Positions 41,543 through 50,151 of a stretch of 64,000 nt of DNA are shown here, piece by piece. The position numbers and the translations under genes are program-made. The stretch is taken from the NCBI RefSeq assembly GCF_002002885.1, contig NZ_CP019510.1, positions 6,224,465 through 6,288,464 on the forward strand, given 5' to 3'. Under the pieces are notes generated by a model. That model was not told where the DNA came from and ran no database searches. It was given only the letters and a program-made list of their open reading frames with translations. This stretch comes from Janthinobacterium sp. LM6. GTDB lineage: Bacteria; Pseudomonadota; Gammaproteobacteria; Burkholderiales; Burkholderiaceae_D. Position 1 is the first letter of the stretch; each line of letters starts with the position of its first letter.

Positions 41543-42676
41543 ATGCCGACTGTACAATCGCCGAAACTGACCCTCTCCCAGACCAGCTCCCAACAGGGAG
41601 CCGTCGTCACTGCCAGCGGCACCTGGCAGGTGCACGCGCTGGCGCATGACAATGCCATCAAGGCCATCGAGGCCCAGCTCCAGCCCTTGCAGGGCGATAC
41701 CAAGGTGCAATGGGACTTGTCGTCCATCGACAGCATGGACCATATCGGCGCCCAGCTGTTCTGGAATGCCTGGGGCAAGCGGCGCCCCGCGCAGCTGACC
41801 CTGGCGCCATCGCTGGAAGAGTTTTTCCGGCGCATCGAGGAAACGGGGCCGCTGGCAACGCCGCCCTCGCGCGCCAACCGTCTCACGCCCGTGATGAAGC
41901 TGGGCATGGCTATTTTGCTGTTTTTCGAACATTTGAAGGGTTTTATCGCCCTGGTAGGCCAGGTGACGCAGGATATCGGCCGCTTCGCGCGCCATCCCAT
42001 GCGCGGGCCGTGGCGTGAAATTTCCGCCAATATCTTCCATGCGGGCTTCCAGGCGCTGGGCATCACGGCCCTGGTCGGCTTTCTGATCGGCGTCGTGCTG
42101 TCTTATCTTTCCGCGCAGCAACTGCGCGCCTTTGGCGGCGACATTTACCTGGTCAACCTGCTGGGCATGAGCGTCATCCGCGAACTGGGGCCCTTATTGG
42201 CCGCCATCCTCGTGGCCGGCCGCTCCGGCTCCTCCATCACGGCCCAGCTGGGCGTCATGCGCGTCACGGAAGAGCTCGACGCCATGCTGGTGATGGGGAT
42301 TTCGCACGGTTTCCGCCTGATCATGCCGAAAGTGCTGGCCCTGGCCATTTCCATGCCCCTGCTCGTCATCTGGACGGATACGGCCGCGCTGATCGGCGGC
42401 ATGGTGGCGGCCAAGGTGGAATTGAATCTGTCGGCGCGCTACTTCATCCAGAAACTGCCCGATGCCGTACCGCTGGCCAACTACATGATCGGCCTGGGCA
42501 AGGGCGTGATTTTCGGCATGCTGATCGCCCTCGTCTCGTGCCACTTCGGCCTGCGCATCAAGGCGAATACGGAAAGCCTGGGGCGCGGCACCACCACCGC
42601 CGTCGTCACGGCCATCACCGTGGTGATCCTGGCCGACGCCGTGTTCGCCATCGTCTTCAATGGAGTGGGCTACTGA
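41543..42676 (+). CDS. MlaE-family ABC permease with N-terminal STAS-like domain
   Basis: 377 residues. Residues about 1-105 form a STAS-like domain (WDLSSIDSMDHIGAQLFWNAWGKRRPAQLTL). Residues about 130-377 are the MlaE permease with typical IRELGPLLAAILVAGRSGSSITAQLGVMRVTEELDAMLVMG and multiple helices. Together with the following ATPase, MCE protein and lipoprotein it forms a phospholipid or hydrophobic-compound transporter of the Mla/PqiB type across the envelope. STAS fused to the permease is known in one MlaE subgroup. First gene of a five-gene operon; its stop overlaps the next ATG by 1 bp (TGATG). Confidence 0.92.
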   Translation: MPTVQSPKLTLSQTSSQQGAVVTASGTWQVHALAHDNAIKAIEAQLQPLQGDTKVQWDLSSIDSMDHIGAQLFWNAWGKRRPAQLTLAPSLEEFFRRIEETGPLATPPSRANRLTPVMKLGMAILLFFEHLKGFIALVGQVTQDIGRFARHPMRGPWREISANIFHAGFQALGITALVGFLIGVVLSYLSAQQLRAFGGDIYLVNLLGMSVIRELGPLLAAILVAGRSGSSITAQLGVMRVTEELDAMLVMGISHGFRLIMPKVLALAISMPLLVIWTDTAALIGGMVAAKVELNLSARYFIQKLPDAVPLANYMIGLGKGVIFGMLIALVSCHFGLRIKANTESLGRGTTTAVVTAITVVILADAVFAIVFNGVGY

Positions 42677-43572
42677 TGGCGGACGACACCGATATCGCTT
42701 GCGGCACCGGCAAGGAAGGCCAGTTCAACCTGCATGGCAACGCGCCCGTGGTGGACATCACCAATCTGTGGACCAAGTTCGGCCGCACGGTCGTGCACCA
42801 GGACTTGAACCTGGAAATCGAGCGGGGCGAAATCCTTTCCATCGTGGGCGGCTCCGGCACGGGCAAGACGGTGCTGCTGCGCCAGATGCTGGGCCTGGAA
42901 CATCCGGCGCGCGGATGTGTCAAAGTCTTTGGCGAGGATATCAACAAGGCAAGTTCCGACCAGCTGCAGCAGTTGCGCAACCACTGGGGCATGCTGTTCC
43001 AGCAAGGCGCGCTGTATTCGGCCCTGACCGTGTTCGACAACGTGGCCCAGCCCATGCGCGAATTGCGCGTGCTGCCCGAAGCGCTGGTGCACGACGCGGT
43101 ATTATTAAAAATGAACATGGTGGGTCTGGGGCCGGAACATGCGCTGAAAATGCCGTCGGACTTGTCTGGCGGCATGATCAAGCGCGTGGCCCTGGCGCGC
43201 GCCCTGGCGCTGGAACCGAAGCTGCTGTTCCTCGACGAACCGACGGCCGGCCTGGACCCTGACTTGTCGGAAAGTTTTGTCGCGCTGATCCAGTCGCTGC
43301 ACCGCGAACTGGGCTTGACGGTGGTGATGGTCACGCATGACCTCGACACTTTGTTCGCCCTGTCCACGCGCATCGCAGTGCTGGCGGAAAAACACGTGAT
43401 CGCCATCGGCCCCACGCGCGAGGTGATCGAAGTCGACCACCCGTTCATCAAGCAATTTTTCCTCGGCGACCGCGGCAAGCGCGCGCTGGCCGTCCTCGAC
43501 GAGAAACAGGCGGCCGGCAAGGCGGCGCAGCCGGGCGGCGACGCCGGCACAGACAAGAAAGCGGAGAAGTAA
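42676..43572 (+). CDS. MlaF-like ABC transporter ATP-binding protein
   Basis: 298 residues. Walker A GGSGTGKT, Q-loop LFQQGALYSALTVFDNVAQPMRE, signature LSGGMIKRVALARALAL, Walker B LLFLDEPTAGLDPDL and switch His in VTHDLD are all intact. The GALYSALTVFDNV segment is typical of MlaF ATPases. It energises the permease encoded just upstream. An alanine/glycine-rich tail follows residue 270. The start at 42676 is set by the TGATG overlap. Confidence 0.94.
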   Translation: MADDTDIACGTGKEGQFNLHGNAPVVDITNLWTKFGRTVVHQDLNLEIERGEILSIVGGSGTGKTVLLRQMLGLEHPARGCVKVFGEDINKASSDQLQQLRNHWGMLFQQGALYSALTVFDNVAQPMRELRVLPEALVHDAVLLKMNMVGLGPEHALKMPSDLSGGMIKRVALARALALEPKLLFLDEPTAGLDPDLSESFVALIQSLHRELGLTVVMVTHDLDTLFALSTRIAVLAEKHVIAIGPTREVIEVDHPFIKQFFLGDRGKRALAVLDEKQAAGKAAQPGGDAGTDKKAEK

Positions 43573-44531
43573 TGGAAAACAGATCACATGCCCTGATGAC
43601 GGGATTTTTTACACTCACCCTGCTGGTGGCCGCCATTCTGTTCGGCGTCTGGTTCAACCGCGACCGCGTGGAGCGGGTGCCCTACCTGCTCGCCACCACC
43701 CTGTCCGTGCCGGGCCTGAACCCGCAGGCGACCGTGCGCTACCGGGGCCTGGAAGTGGGCAAGGTCGACGCCATCGATTTCGATACGCAAAAGGCGGGGC
43801 AAATCCTCGTACACATCAGCGTGGCGCCCGACACCCCCGTCACCAACACCACCTTTGCCACCCTGGGCTACCAGGGCGTGACGGGTATCGCCTACATCCA
43901 GCTCGACGACGAGCACGTGGGCTCGACACTGCTGGGCACCAGCAAGGACAAGCCCTCGCTGATCCCCCTGCGCGCGGGCTTGCTCGACCAGCTGGAAAAG
44001 CGCGGCAAGCGCATCCTCGACCAGGCCGAACAGATCACCAACAAGGTGAATAACCTGCTCAGCCCCGACAACCAGGCGGCCATGCTGGGCGCCTTCAATG
44101 AAGTGGGCAAGGCGGCCAAGGCCTTTGGCGCCATTCCGCAGCAGCTGGAACCGACCCTGACGCAATTGCCGCAGCTGACGGAACAAACGCGGCAAACCTT
44201 GACGGCCGTCAGTACGGCCAGCAAAAACGTGTCGGACTTGACGGCCACGTGGAAAAAGCTCGGCAACGACATCCAGGCGCCCGGCGGCGTGCTCGACAAG
44301 GTCAATGGCACGGTCGACCGGGTCGGCCATTCCGTGGAAACGGTGGCCAATGGCGTGTCCTTGGAAGTACTGCCGCAGGTAATCGAACTGAGCGGCGAGG
44401 CGCGTTCCTCGATGCGCGCCCTGAAAACCACCATGAGCACGCTCAATGAACAGCCGCAGAGCATCTTGTTCGGCGCCCCAGACATTCCGCCCGGCCCGGG
44501 CGAGCCCGGTTTTTCGGCACCGGGCAAATAA
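43572..44531 (+). CDS. MCE (MlaD) family lipid-binding protein
   Basis: 319 residues. One N-terminal transmembrane anchor (LMTGFFTLTLLVAAILFGVWF), an MCE domain at about 40-120 (VPGLNPQATVRYRGLEVGKVDAI through TGIAYIQL), then a long helical region with heptad-like Leu/Gln spacing (about 135-305). MCE proteins form hexameric rings or tubes that pass lipids through the periplasm. Its ATG overlaps the stop of the ATPase gene by 1 bp. Confidence 0.92.
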   Translation: MENRSHALMTGFFTLTLLVAAILFGVWFNRDRVERVPYLLATTLSVPGLNPQATVRYRGLEVGKVDAIDFDTQKAGQILVHISVAPDTPVTNTTFATLGYQGVTGIAYIQLDDEHVGSTLLGTSKDKPSLIPLRAGLLDQLEKRGKRILDQAEQITNKVNNLLSPDNQAAMLGAFNEVGKAAKAFGAIPQQLEPTLTQLPQLTEQTRQTLTAVSTASKNVSDLTATWKKLGNDIQAPGGVLDKVNGTVDRVGHSVETVANGVSLEVLPQVIELSGEARSSMRALKTTMSTLNEQPQSILFGAPDIPPGPGEPGFSAPGK

Positions 44532-44543
44532 GGAGATTGCACG

Positions 44544-45164
44544 ATGAACTTCCCCCGCTTTTCCCCTGTCAGCGTGCTGGCCCTGGCCACGGCATTGTTG
44601 TTCGGCGGCTGCGCCAGCCGCGGCCCCGTGCCCACATTCTATGACTTCGGCCCGGCCGCGCCGCCGGCAGCCGCGCAACCGGCCGCGCCAGCCGTGCCCG
44701 TGCTGGTGATCGCCGACGCCAACGGCCCGTCCTGGCTGGACAGCCAGCGCATGTATTACCGGCTGCTGTACGCCGACGCACAGCAATCGCGGCCGTACGC
44801 CTACAACCGCTGGAACACGCCGCCGCTGCAATTGCTGAGCCAGCGCCTGAAGACGCGCGTGGCGCAAAGCGGCGTGAAAGTGCTGTCGACCACGGACGCG
44901 GCCGCCGGCATGCCCCTGCTGCGCATCGATGTCGATGATTTTTCGCAAGCTTTTGACACGCAGACGCAGAGCAGCGGCCACGTGTCGCTGCGCGCCTCGC
45001 TGTTCCGCGGCCACCGCCTGATCGACCAGAAAACCTTCAGCCGCAGCGGCCCGGCAAGCAGCGCCGACGCGCAGGGCGGCGCGCAGGCGCTGGCGGCGGC
45101 CTCGGACGCCATCGCCGCCGACCTGCTGACCTGGCTGGGCACGCTGACCATCCCGAAAGAATGA
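44544..45164 (+). CDS. ABC-type transport auxiliary lipoprotein (PqiC-like)
   Basis: 206 residues. Lipoprotein signal with lipobox LFGGC at about residues 20-24, followed by an Ala/Pro-rich linker and the ABC_trans_aux fold (LVIADANGPSWLDSQRMYYRLLYAD, RSYAYNRW-type region). It should sit in the outer membrane as the docking partner of the MCE protein, as PqiC does for PqiB. RBS AAGGAGA precedes the ATG. Its stop overlaps the next start by 4 bp (ATGA). Confidence 0.88.
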   Translation: MNFPRFSPVSVLALATALLFGGCASRGPVPTFYDFGPAAPPAAAQPAAPAVPVLVIADANGPSWLDSQRMYYRLLYADAQQSRPYAYNRWNTPPLQLLSQRLKTRVAQSGVKVLSTTDAAAGMPLLRIDVDDFSQAFDTQTQSSGHVSLRASLFRGHRLIDQKTFSRSGPASSADAQGGAQALAAASDAIAADLLTWLGTLTIPKE

Positions 45165-46348
45165 CGGCGCCAGCTTCCCCCGCCAGTCCGGCGGCACCAC
45201 TGCCGCCCGTCCGCTCCTCGCCCGTGTCGCGCGCGACCCTGCTCGCCTACGTCTTCCTGATCGTGTACGCGAGCTGGTTCCCGTTCACGGGCTGGCACAG
45301 CAATGGCCTGTCGCCGCTGACTTTCCTGGAAAACACGCGCATGCCCCGTTACTGGACGGGCTTTGACGTGGGCATCAACGTCGTCGGCTACATCCCGCTG
45401 GGCGCGCTGATCGTGTATTCGCTGTTCCCAAGGATCACGGGTTTCTTTGCCGTCATCGTCGCCAGCCTGTGCGGCATGTTGATTTCCGGCAGCATGGAAG
45501 CCGTGCAAACCTATCTGCCCAGCCGCGTCTCGTCGAACCTGGACTTTTACACGAACTCGGCCGGCTGCTGCATCGGTTCCATCATCGGCGCCTTGACGGC
45601 GCGCAAGCTGCTCGACCATAGCCATTTGTACCGCTTGCGCCAGCGCTGGTTTGCCCAGCACGCCAGCCAGGGGCTGGTGCTGGTGGCCCTGTGGCCGCTG
45701 GCGCAAATCTATCCGCAAGGCTATCTGTTCGGCCTGGGCCAGCTGCTGCCGATCCTGTCGGACTGGCTGTCGCGCCTGGCGGGCATGGAGATCGACCTGG
45801 CCGCGTACCTGCGGCCCGACGTGATCTTAACTGTCGAGCAATATTGGCTTTCAGAAACCATTATCACGGCCTGCGGCATGACGGGCGCCGTGCTCACCTT
45901 GCTGTGCCTGCTGCGCCGCGCCGCCCCGCGCGCCGTGCTGATGCTGACCCTCATCGCCGCCGCCCTGACCGTGCGCTCGATGGCCAGCGCGCTGCTGTTT
46001 TCGCCGGAGAACGCCTTCGTCTGGATCACGCCGGGCGCCCAGGGCGGTTTCCTGATCGGCCTGATCATGCTGGGCGGCCTGGCGTTCGCGCCGCACGTGG
46101 CGCAACGCCGCATCGCGGCCGCCACCTTGCTGCTGAGTCTGGTAATGGTGAATACGACGCCGATCAACCCGTACTTCATGTCGACCTTGCAAGGTTGGGT
46201 GCAAGGCAAGTTCCTCAACTTCAATGGCGCGGCGCAATTCCTCGCCTTGCTGTGGCCATTCATGGCCCTGTGGTTCCTGTGCCTGCCCTCGCACCGCCTG
46301 AACCGGCAGGAAGACGCGCAGCGCCAGCGCCGCGAAGACCACCCATAA
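45161..46348 (+). CDS. VanZ-family integral membrane protein
   Basis: 395 residues with about ten hydrophobic segments. The N-terminal half carries the VanZ pattern: a helix with VYASWFPFTGW, then NVVGYIPLGALIVYSLF, ending SGSMEAVQTYLPSRVSSNLDFYTNSAG. The C-terminal half is an additional membrane domain. VanZ confers low-level teicoplanin resistance in enterococci, but the general role of the family is unclear. Translational coupling (ATGA) to a lipid-transport operon suggests an envelope-lipid function here; that is inference. Confidence 0.85.
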   Translation: MTAPASPASPAAPLPPVRSSPVSRATLLAYVFLIVYASWFPFTGWHSNGLSPLTFLENTRMPRYWTGFDVGINVVGYIPLGALIVYSLFPRITGFFAVIVASLCGMLISGSMEAVQTYLPSRVSSNLDFYTNSAGCCIGSIIGALTARKLLDHSHLYRLRQRWFAQHASQGLVLVALWPLAQIYPQGYLFGLGQLLPILSDWLSRLAGMEIDLAAYLRPDVILTVEQYWLSETIITACGMTGAVLTLLCLLRRAAPRAVLMLTLIAAALTVRSMASALLFSPENAFVWITPGAQGGFLIGLIMLGGLAFAPHVAQRRIAAATLLLSLVMVNTTPINPYFMSTLQGWVQGKFLNFNGAAQFLALLWPFMALWFLCLPSHRLNRQEDAQRQRREDHP

Positions 46349-46388
46349 GCGTTATCATGGCGCATTGATGAATCAGCAGGAGAATAGT

Positions 46389-46706
46389 ATGAGCGACGCA
46401 CCGTATTTTGAACGCCACGTTTTTTTCTGCATGAATAAACGTGAAGACGGCCGCAACAGCTGCGGCGACCATGGCGCGGAAGCGGCGCAAAAGCATTGCA
46501 AGCGCCGCATCAAGGAACTCGACATGAATGGCGCGGGCAAGATCCGCATCAATCAGGCCGGCTGCATGGACCGCTGCGAAGAAGGCCCGCTGCTGGTGAT
46601 CTACCCGGAAGCGACCTGGTACACCTATGTCGACACCAGCGATATCGATGAAATCATCGATACGCACCTGGTGGGCGGCAAAATTGTCGAACGCCTCAAG
46701 ATTTAA
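46389..46706 (+). CDS. [2Fe-2S] thioredoxin-like ferredoxin
   Basis: 105 residues. Cys14, Cys25, Cys59 and Cys63 follow the thioredoxin-like [2Fe-2S] ferredoxin spacing (C-x10-C, then C-x3-C in GCMDRCEEGP). A good ribosome-binding site AGGAGA 6 nt before the ATG at 46389 supports this start over the in-frame ATG at 46365. It probably transfers electrons in the cytoplasm; the partner is unknown. The next gene follows after 26 bp. Confidence 0.88.
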   Translation: MSDAPYFERHVFFCMNKREDGRNSCGDHGAEAAQKHCKRRIKELDMNGAGKIRINQAGCMDRCEEGPLLVIYPEATWYTYVDTSDIDEIIDTHLVGGKIVERLKI

Positions 46707-46732
46707 TGCCAATTTAAGAGATACCCACCAGT

Positions 46733-47395
46733 ATGAGCATCATGAACAGAAACTCGGAAAAATTTACCCTCGCCGGCCATGCAGGCAGCATGGAAGGCTT
46801 GCTCGATTTCCCGGCAGACACTCCGCGCGGCATCGCCCTCGTTGCCCACCCGCACCCGCTGTACGGCGGCACGATGGACAACAAGGTCACGCAAACCCTG
46901 GCGCGCGCGTTTGTCGCCCTCGGTTACGTGGTGGCGCGCATCAACTTCCGCGGCGTCGGTGCTTCCGAAGGCGTGCACGACCATGGCGCGGGCGAGACGG
47001 ACGACATGCAATTGCTGTATGAACACATGCGCAGCCTGTATCCGGGCTTGCCCGTGGCCTTGTCCGGTTTCTCGTTCGGCACCTTCGTGCAATCGAAACT
47101 GCAGGAACGCCTGGCCGCCGCCGGCACGCCCGCCGAGCGCCTGGCGCTGATCGGCAGCGCGGCCGGCAAGTGGGCCATGGCCAATATTCCCGCCGACACC
47201 ATCCTGATCCACGGCGAACTGGACGACACGATCCCCCTGTCCGCCGTCTTCGACTGGGCCCGTCCACAAGACATTCCCGTGATCGTGATCCCCGGCGCCG
47301 ACCATTTTTTCCACCGCAAGCTCAATCACATCAAGAACCTCGTGATTGCCCTGTGGCATGGTGACAAACCCGCAATAGCAGCAGATGATCATTGA
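46733..47395 (+). CDS. Alpha/beta hydrolase
   Basis: 220 residues. Nucleophile elbow GFSFG (residues about 107-111), oxyanion region AHPHPLYGGTMDNKV, acid HGELDD and histidine PGADHFFH. The HPHPLYGG and VxRxNFRGVGxSEG segments are typical of the small dienelactone-hydrolase-like/CocE-type family found across proteobacteria. Likely co-transcribed with the ferredoxin gene. The substrate is unknown. An ATG at 46742 is an alternative start. Confidence 0.88.
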   Translation: MSIMNRNSEKFTLAGHAGSMEGLLDFPADTPRGIALVAHPHPLYGGTMDNKVTQTLARAFVALGYVVARINFRGVGASEGVHDHGAGETDDMQLLYEHMRSLYPGLPVALSGFSFGTFVQSKLQERLAAAGTPAERLALIGSAAGKWAMANIPADTILIHGELDDTIPLSAVFDWARPQDIPVIVIPGADHFFHRKLNHIKNLVIALWHGDKPAIAADDH

Positions 47396-47423
47396 AGTGT
47401 GGGCTTACTAGCGCCTCCACGGC

Positions 47424-47429
47424 TATAAT
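47424..47429 (+). promoter_or_regulatory. Candidate -10 box ahead of the carboxypeptidase gene
   Basis: Perfect TATAAT in the context GGCTATAATTGATCC, 81 bp upstream of the ATG at 47510. No good -35 match at 17 bp. Confidence 0.45.
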
Positions 47430-47509
47430 TGATCCGTTTTTTCCACGCGGCCATGCAGGTAGCAACAGCATGGCCCTCAGCCTTCATCTTTTTCTCGCAG
47501 ACCAGCCCC

Positions 47510-48655
47510 ATGAAAAAACTTTTAGCGGCACTGGCCTCCAGTGTATTTTTCTTTTCCGCCGCCTACGCCCAGAGCGTTCCAGCCCCGACCATCGCCGCCA
47601 AGTCCTGGCTGTTGCTTGACGCCACCAGTGGCCAGATCATTGCTTCGCAAGATCCGGACGCGCGCATCGAACCGGCTTCGTTGACCAAGATCATGACGGC
47701 TTACCTGACGTTTGCCGCCATCCGCGAAAAGAAACTGGCGCTGGACCAAAAAGTGAATGTCTCCGTGCGCGCCTGGAAAGTCGATTCGAGCAGCTCGAAG
47801 ATGTTCATCGACCCGGCCACGCCCGTGTCGATCGACGACTTGCTGCATGGCCTGATGATTCAATCGGGTAACGATGCCGCCGTGGCCCTGGCTGAAGCCG
47901 TTGCCGGCGATGAAGGCACCTTCGTCGTGCTGATGAACCGCGAAGCGCAACGCATGGGTCTGAAAAACACGCGTTTTGCCAATCCGCATGGCTTGCCTAG
48001 CCCCGATAACTATTCCACAGCGCAAGACCTGTCCGTGCTGGCCAAGCGCGTGATCGCCGACTACCCGGAATTCTACAAAATCGATTCCGTGAAAAGCTTT
48101 ACGTACAACAAGATCACCCAGCCTAACCGCAACCGCCTGCTGTGGCTGGACCCAACCGTGGACGGCATGAAGACGGGCCACACGGAAGCGGCCGGCTATT
48201 GCATGATCGCCTCGGCCCGCCGTCCGGGCGGCACGGGCGAGCGTCGCCTGATCTCCGTGGTGCTGGGCACCACGTCGGACCAGGCCCGCACGCAGGAAAG
48301 CCAGAAGCTGCTGAACTGGGGCTTCCAGAACTTCGATACGGTCAAGCTGTACTCGAAAGGCCAGGCCGTGGCCACGCCGGAAGTGTGGAAAGGCTCGAAA
48401 GGCACCGTGAAAATCGGTTTCGCCCGCGATGTGCTCGTCACCGTACCAAAAGGCACGGCTGCCAAGATGAAACCTGTGCTGGAACGCAAGGACCCGCTGG
48501 TCGCGCCACTCGCTGAAAACGCCCCTGTCGGCAAACTGAAAATGATGGTCGACGACAAGGTCCTGCTGGAACTGCCGGTCGTTGCACTGGAAACCATCAA
48601 CCAGGCCACGATCTTCGGCCGCGCCTGGGATTCGATGCGCCTGTGGATGAAGTAA
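47510..48655 (+). CDS. D-alanyl-D-alanine carboxypeptidase (PBP5/6 family)
   Basis: 381 residues. Signal peptide (MKKLLAALASSVFFFSAAYA). Serine penicillin-binding motifs are all present: SLTK (SxxK), SGN (SxN) and KTG (in DGMKTGHTEAAGYC). A PBP5 C-terminal beta domain follows, and the C-terminal WDSMRLWMK is amphipathic, as in the membrane-anchoring tail of PBP5. It trims the terminal D-Ala from peptidoglycan pentapeptides in the periplasm. Monocistronic, ending at a bidirectional terminator. DacA, DacC and DacD are not separable by eye. Confidence 0.94.
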   Translation: MKKLLAALASSVFFFSAAYAQSVPAPTIAAKSWLLLDATSGQIIASQDPDARIEPASLTKIMTAYLTFAAIREKKLALDQKVNVSVRAWKVDSSSSKMFIDPATPVSIDDLLHGLMIQSGNDAAVALAEAVAGDEGTFVVLMNREAQRMGLKNTRFANPHGLPSPDNYSTAQDLSVLAKRVIADYPEFYKIDSVKSFTYNKITQPNRNRLLWLDPTVDGMKTGHTEAAGYCMIASARRPGGTGERRLISVVLGTTSDQARTQESQKLLNWGFQNFDTVKLYSKGQAVATPEVWKGSKGTVKIGFARDVLVTVPKGTAAKMKPVLERKDPLVAPLAENAPVGKLKMMVDDKVLLELPVVALETINQATIFGRAWDSMRLWMK

Positions 48656-48674
48656 GTCTTTAGCGTTTCTCCAT

Positions 48675-48708
48675 AAAAAATGCCCGCAGATGCTGCGGGC
48701 ATTTTTTT
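48675..48708. terminator. Bidirectional terminator between the carboxypeptidase and cytochrome genes
   Basis: AAAAAATGCCCGCA pairs with TGCGGGCATTTTTT around GATGC. The A run on one side and T run on the other allow termination for both convergent genes. Confidence 0.9.
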
Positions 48709-48727
48709 CGTCTTGCGCTACGTCAAA

Positions 48728-50137
48728 TTACTTCGCCGGCGCATCCTTCAGGTGCGGCTGGCGCGCCACAGGCGGGAAGGTGCCGTGGCGGCCTGCCGCA
48801 AACGTCGCTTCCGTCTGCGATGGCTCCACCGGCACGGACACTTTACGCACCTTGGCCACCTGCGCCGCCGTCACGGGCGTGCCGCGGTTGCCCCAGCTGG
48901 TCTGGATGAAGGTCACCACCTGGGCAGTCTGCTCATCGTTGAAAATGTCGGCATACGGCGCCATCGTCAGCGCCGACGGCGCCGTGCGCGTGGCGGGCAC
49001 GGCGCCGCCCGACAGCACGATGTTGATGGCAGACGTGGGATCGTTCGTTTGCAGCACGGCATTGCCGGCCAGCGCAGGGAAAGCCTTGTCGTAGCCCTTG
49101 CCGTCGGAACGGTGGCAGCCGGCGCAACGGTCCAGGTACAACTGCGCGCCCGTGGAATTGACGATGCCGTTGAACAACTGCTTGCCCAGCTTGTCGTCCG
49201 CCACGAAGGCGGGCGTGCTTGGCTTCGATGGCGGCAGGGATTTCAGGTATTTCGCCATCGCCGCCAGGTCGCCATCCGTCATGTGCTGCATGGAGTGGGC
49301 CACCACGTCATTCATGGCGCCGAACGAGGCCGTATGGCTGTTGCGGCCCGTTTTCAGGAATTCGGCGATCTCCGCCGCGCTCCAGCGCGCCAGGCCGCCG
49401 CCATGTTCATTGCGCAGCGAAGGCACGGACCAGCCGTCGATCACGCCGCCGCCCGCCAGGAACGTCGTGTTGCCCGCGTCCGTCAGCGATTTTTCCTGCA
49501 TGCCCACGCCGCGTGCCGTGTGGCAGGCGCCGCAGTGGCCCAGGCCCTGCACCAGGTAGGCGCCGCGCAGCAATTGCGCATCGCCCGTGACCGGCGTTTT
49601 ATACGGCTGCGGCGTGGGAGCAAAAGCCCAGCGCCAGATGGTCAGCGGGAAGCGCATCGACAATGGCCACGGGATGTCGGCCGCCTTGTTCGGCGTCGGG
49701 TCCGCCTTCACGCCATGCATGAAGTAGGCGTACAGCGCCTGCATGTCCGCCTCGCTCAGGCGCGAGTACGACGGGTACGGCATGGCTGGATACACGGTAT
49801 AGCCGTGCTTGGTCACGCCCGTGCGCATCAGCTTGTCGAAATCGGCAAAGCTCCAGTCGCCGATGCCGGCCTTCTTGTCCGGCGTGATGTTGGTGGAATA
49901 CACCTTGCCGATCGGCGTTTCCATGCCCAGGCCGCCCGCGAACGGTTTACCCTTCGTGCCGGCCGTGTGGCAGGCGATGCAGTCGCCGGCGCGGGCCAGG
50001 TATTCGCCCTGGCGTATCAGCTGGGCGTTCGGGGTGGCGGCGGTGCTAACCGCGCTGGCGGACCAGGCGGCGCCGGGGGTACTGGCGGCGAGCGCCAGCA
50101 GCAGCGCGCCCACTGTATGGGTGAATGTGTTGTTCAT
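48728..50137 (-). CDS. Triheme cytochrome c subunit of membrane-bound GMC dehydrogenase
   Basis: 469 residues. Signal peptide (ALLLALAASTPGAAWSA), then three CxxCH haem sites: CIACH, CGACH and CAGCH. The three-domain layout is that of the cytochrome subunit of gluconate, sorbitol or alcohol dehydrogenases, which passes electrons to ubiquinone at the periplasmic face of the inner membrane. Third gene of the operon, 14 bp after the flavoprotein gene. The start at 50137 is the only one that gives a clean signal peptide. Confidence 0.92.
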   Translation of the reverse strand: MNNTFTHTVGALLLALAASTPGAAWSASAVSTAATPNAQLIRQGEYLARAGDCIACHTAGTKGKPFAGGLGMETPIGKVYSTNITPDKKAGIGDWSFADFDKLMRTGVTKHGYTVYPAMPYPSYSRLSEADMQALYAYFMHGVKADPTPNKAADIPWPLSMRFPLTIWRWAFAPTPQPYKTPVTGDAQLLRGAYLVQGLGHCGACHTARGVGMQEKSLTDAGNTTFLAGGGVIDGWSVPSLRNEHGGGLARWSAAEIAEFLKTGRNSHTASFGAMNDVVAHSMQHMTDGDLAAMAKYLKSLPPSKPSTPAFVADDKLGKQLFNGIVNSTGAQLYLDRCAGCHRSDGKGYDKAFPALAGNAVLQTNDPTSAINIVLSGGAVPATRTAPSALTMAPYADIFNDEQTAQVVTFIQTSWGNRGTPVTAAQVAKVRKVSVPVEPSQTEATFAAGRHGTFPPVARQPHLKDAPAK

Positions 50138-50151
50138 CTTCTTGTTCTTTA

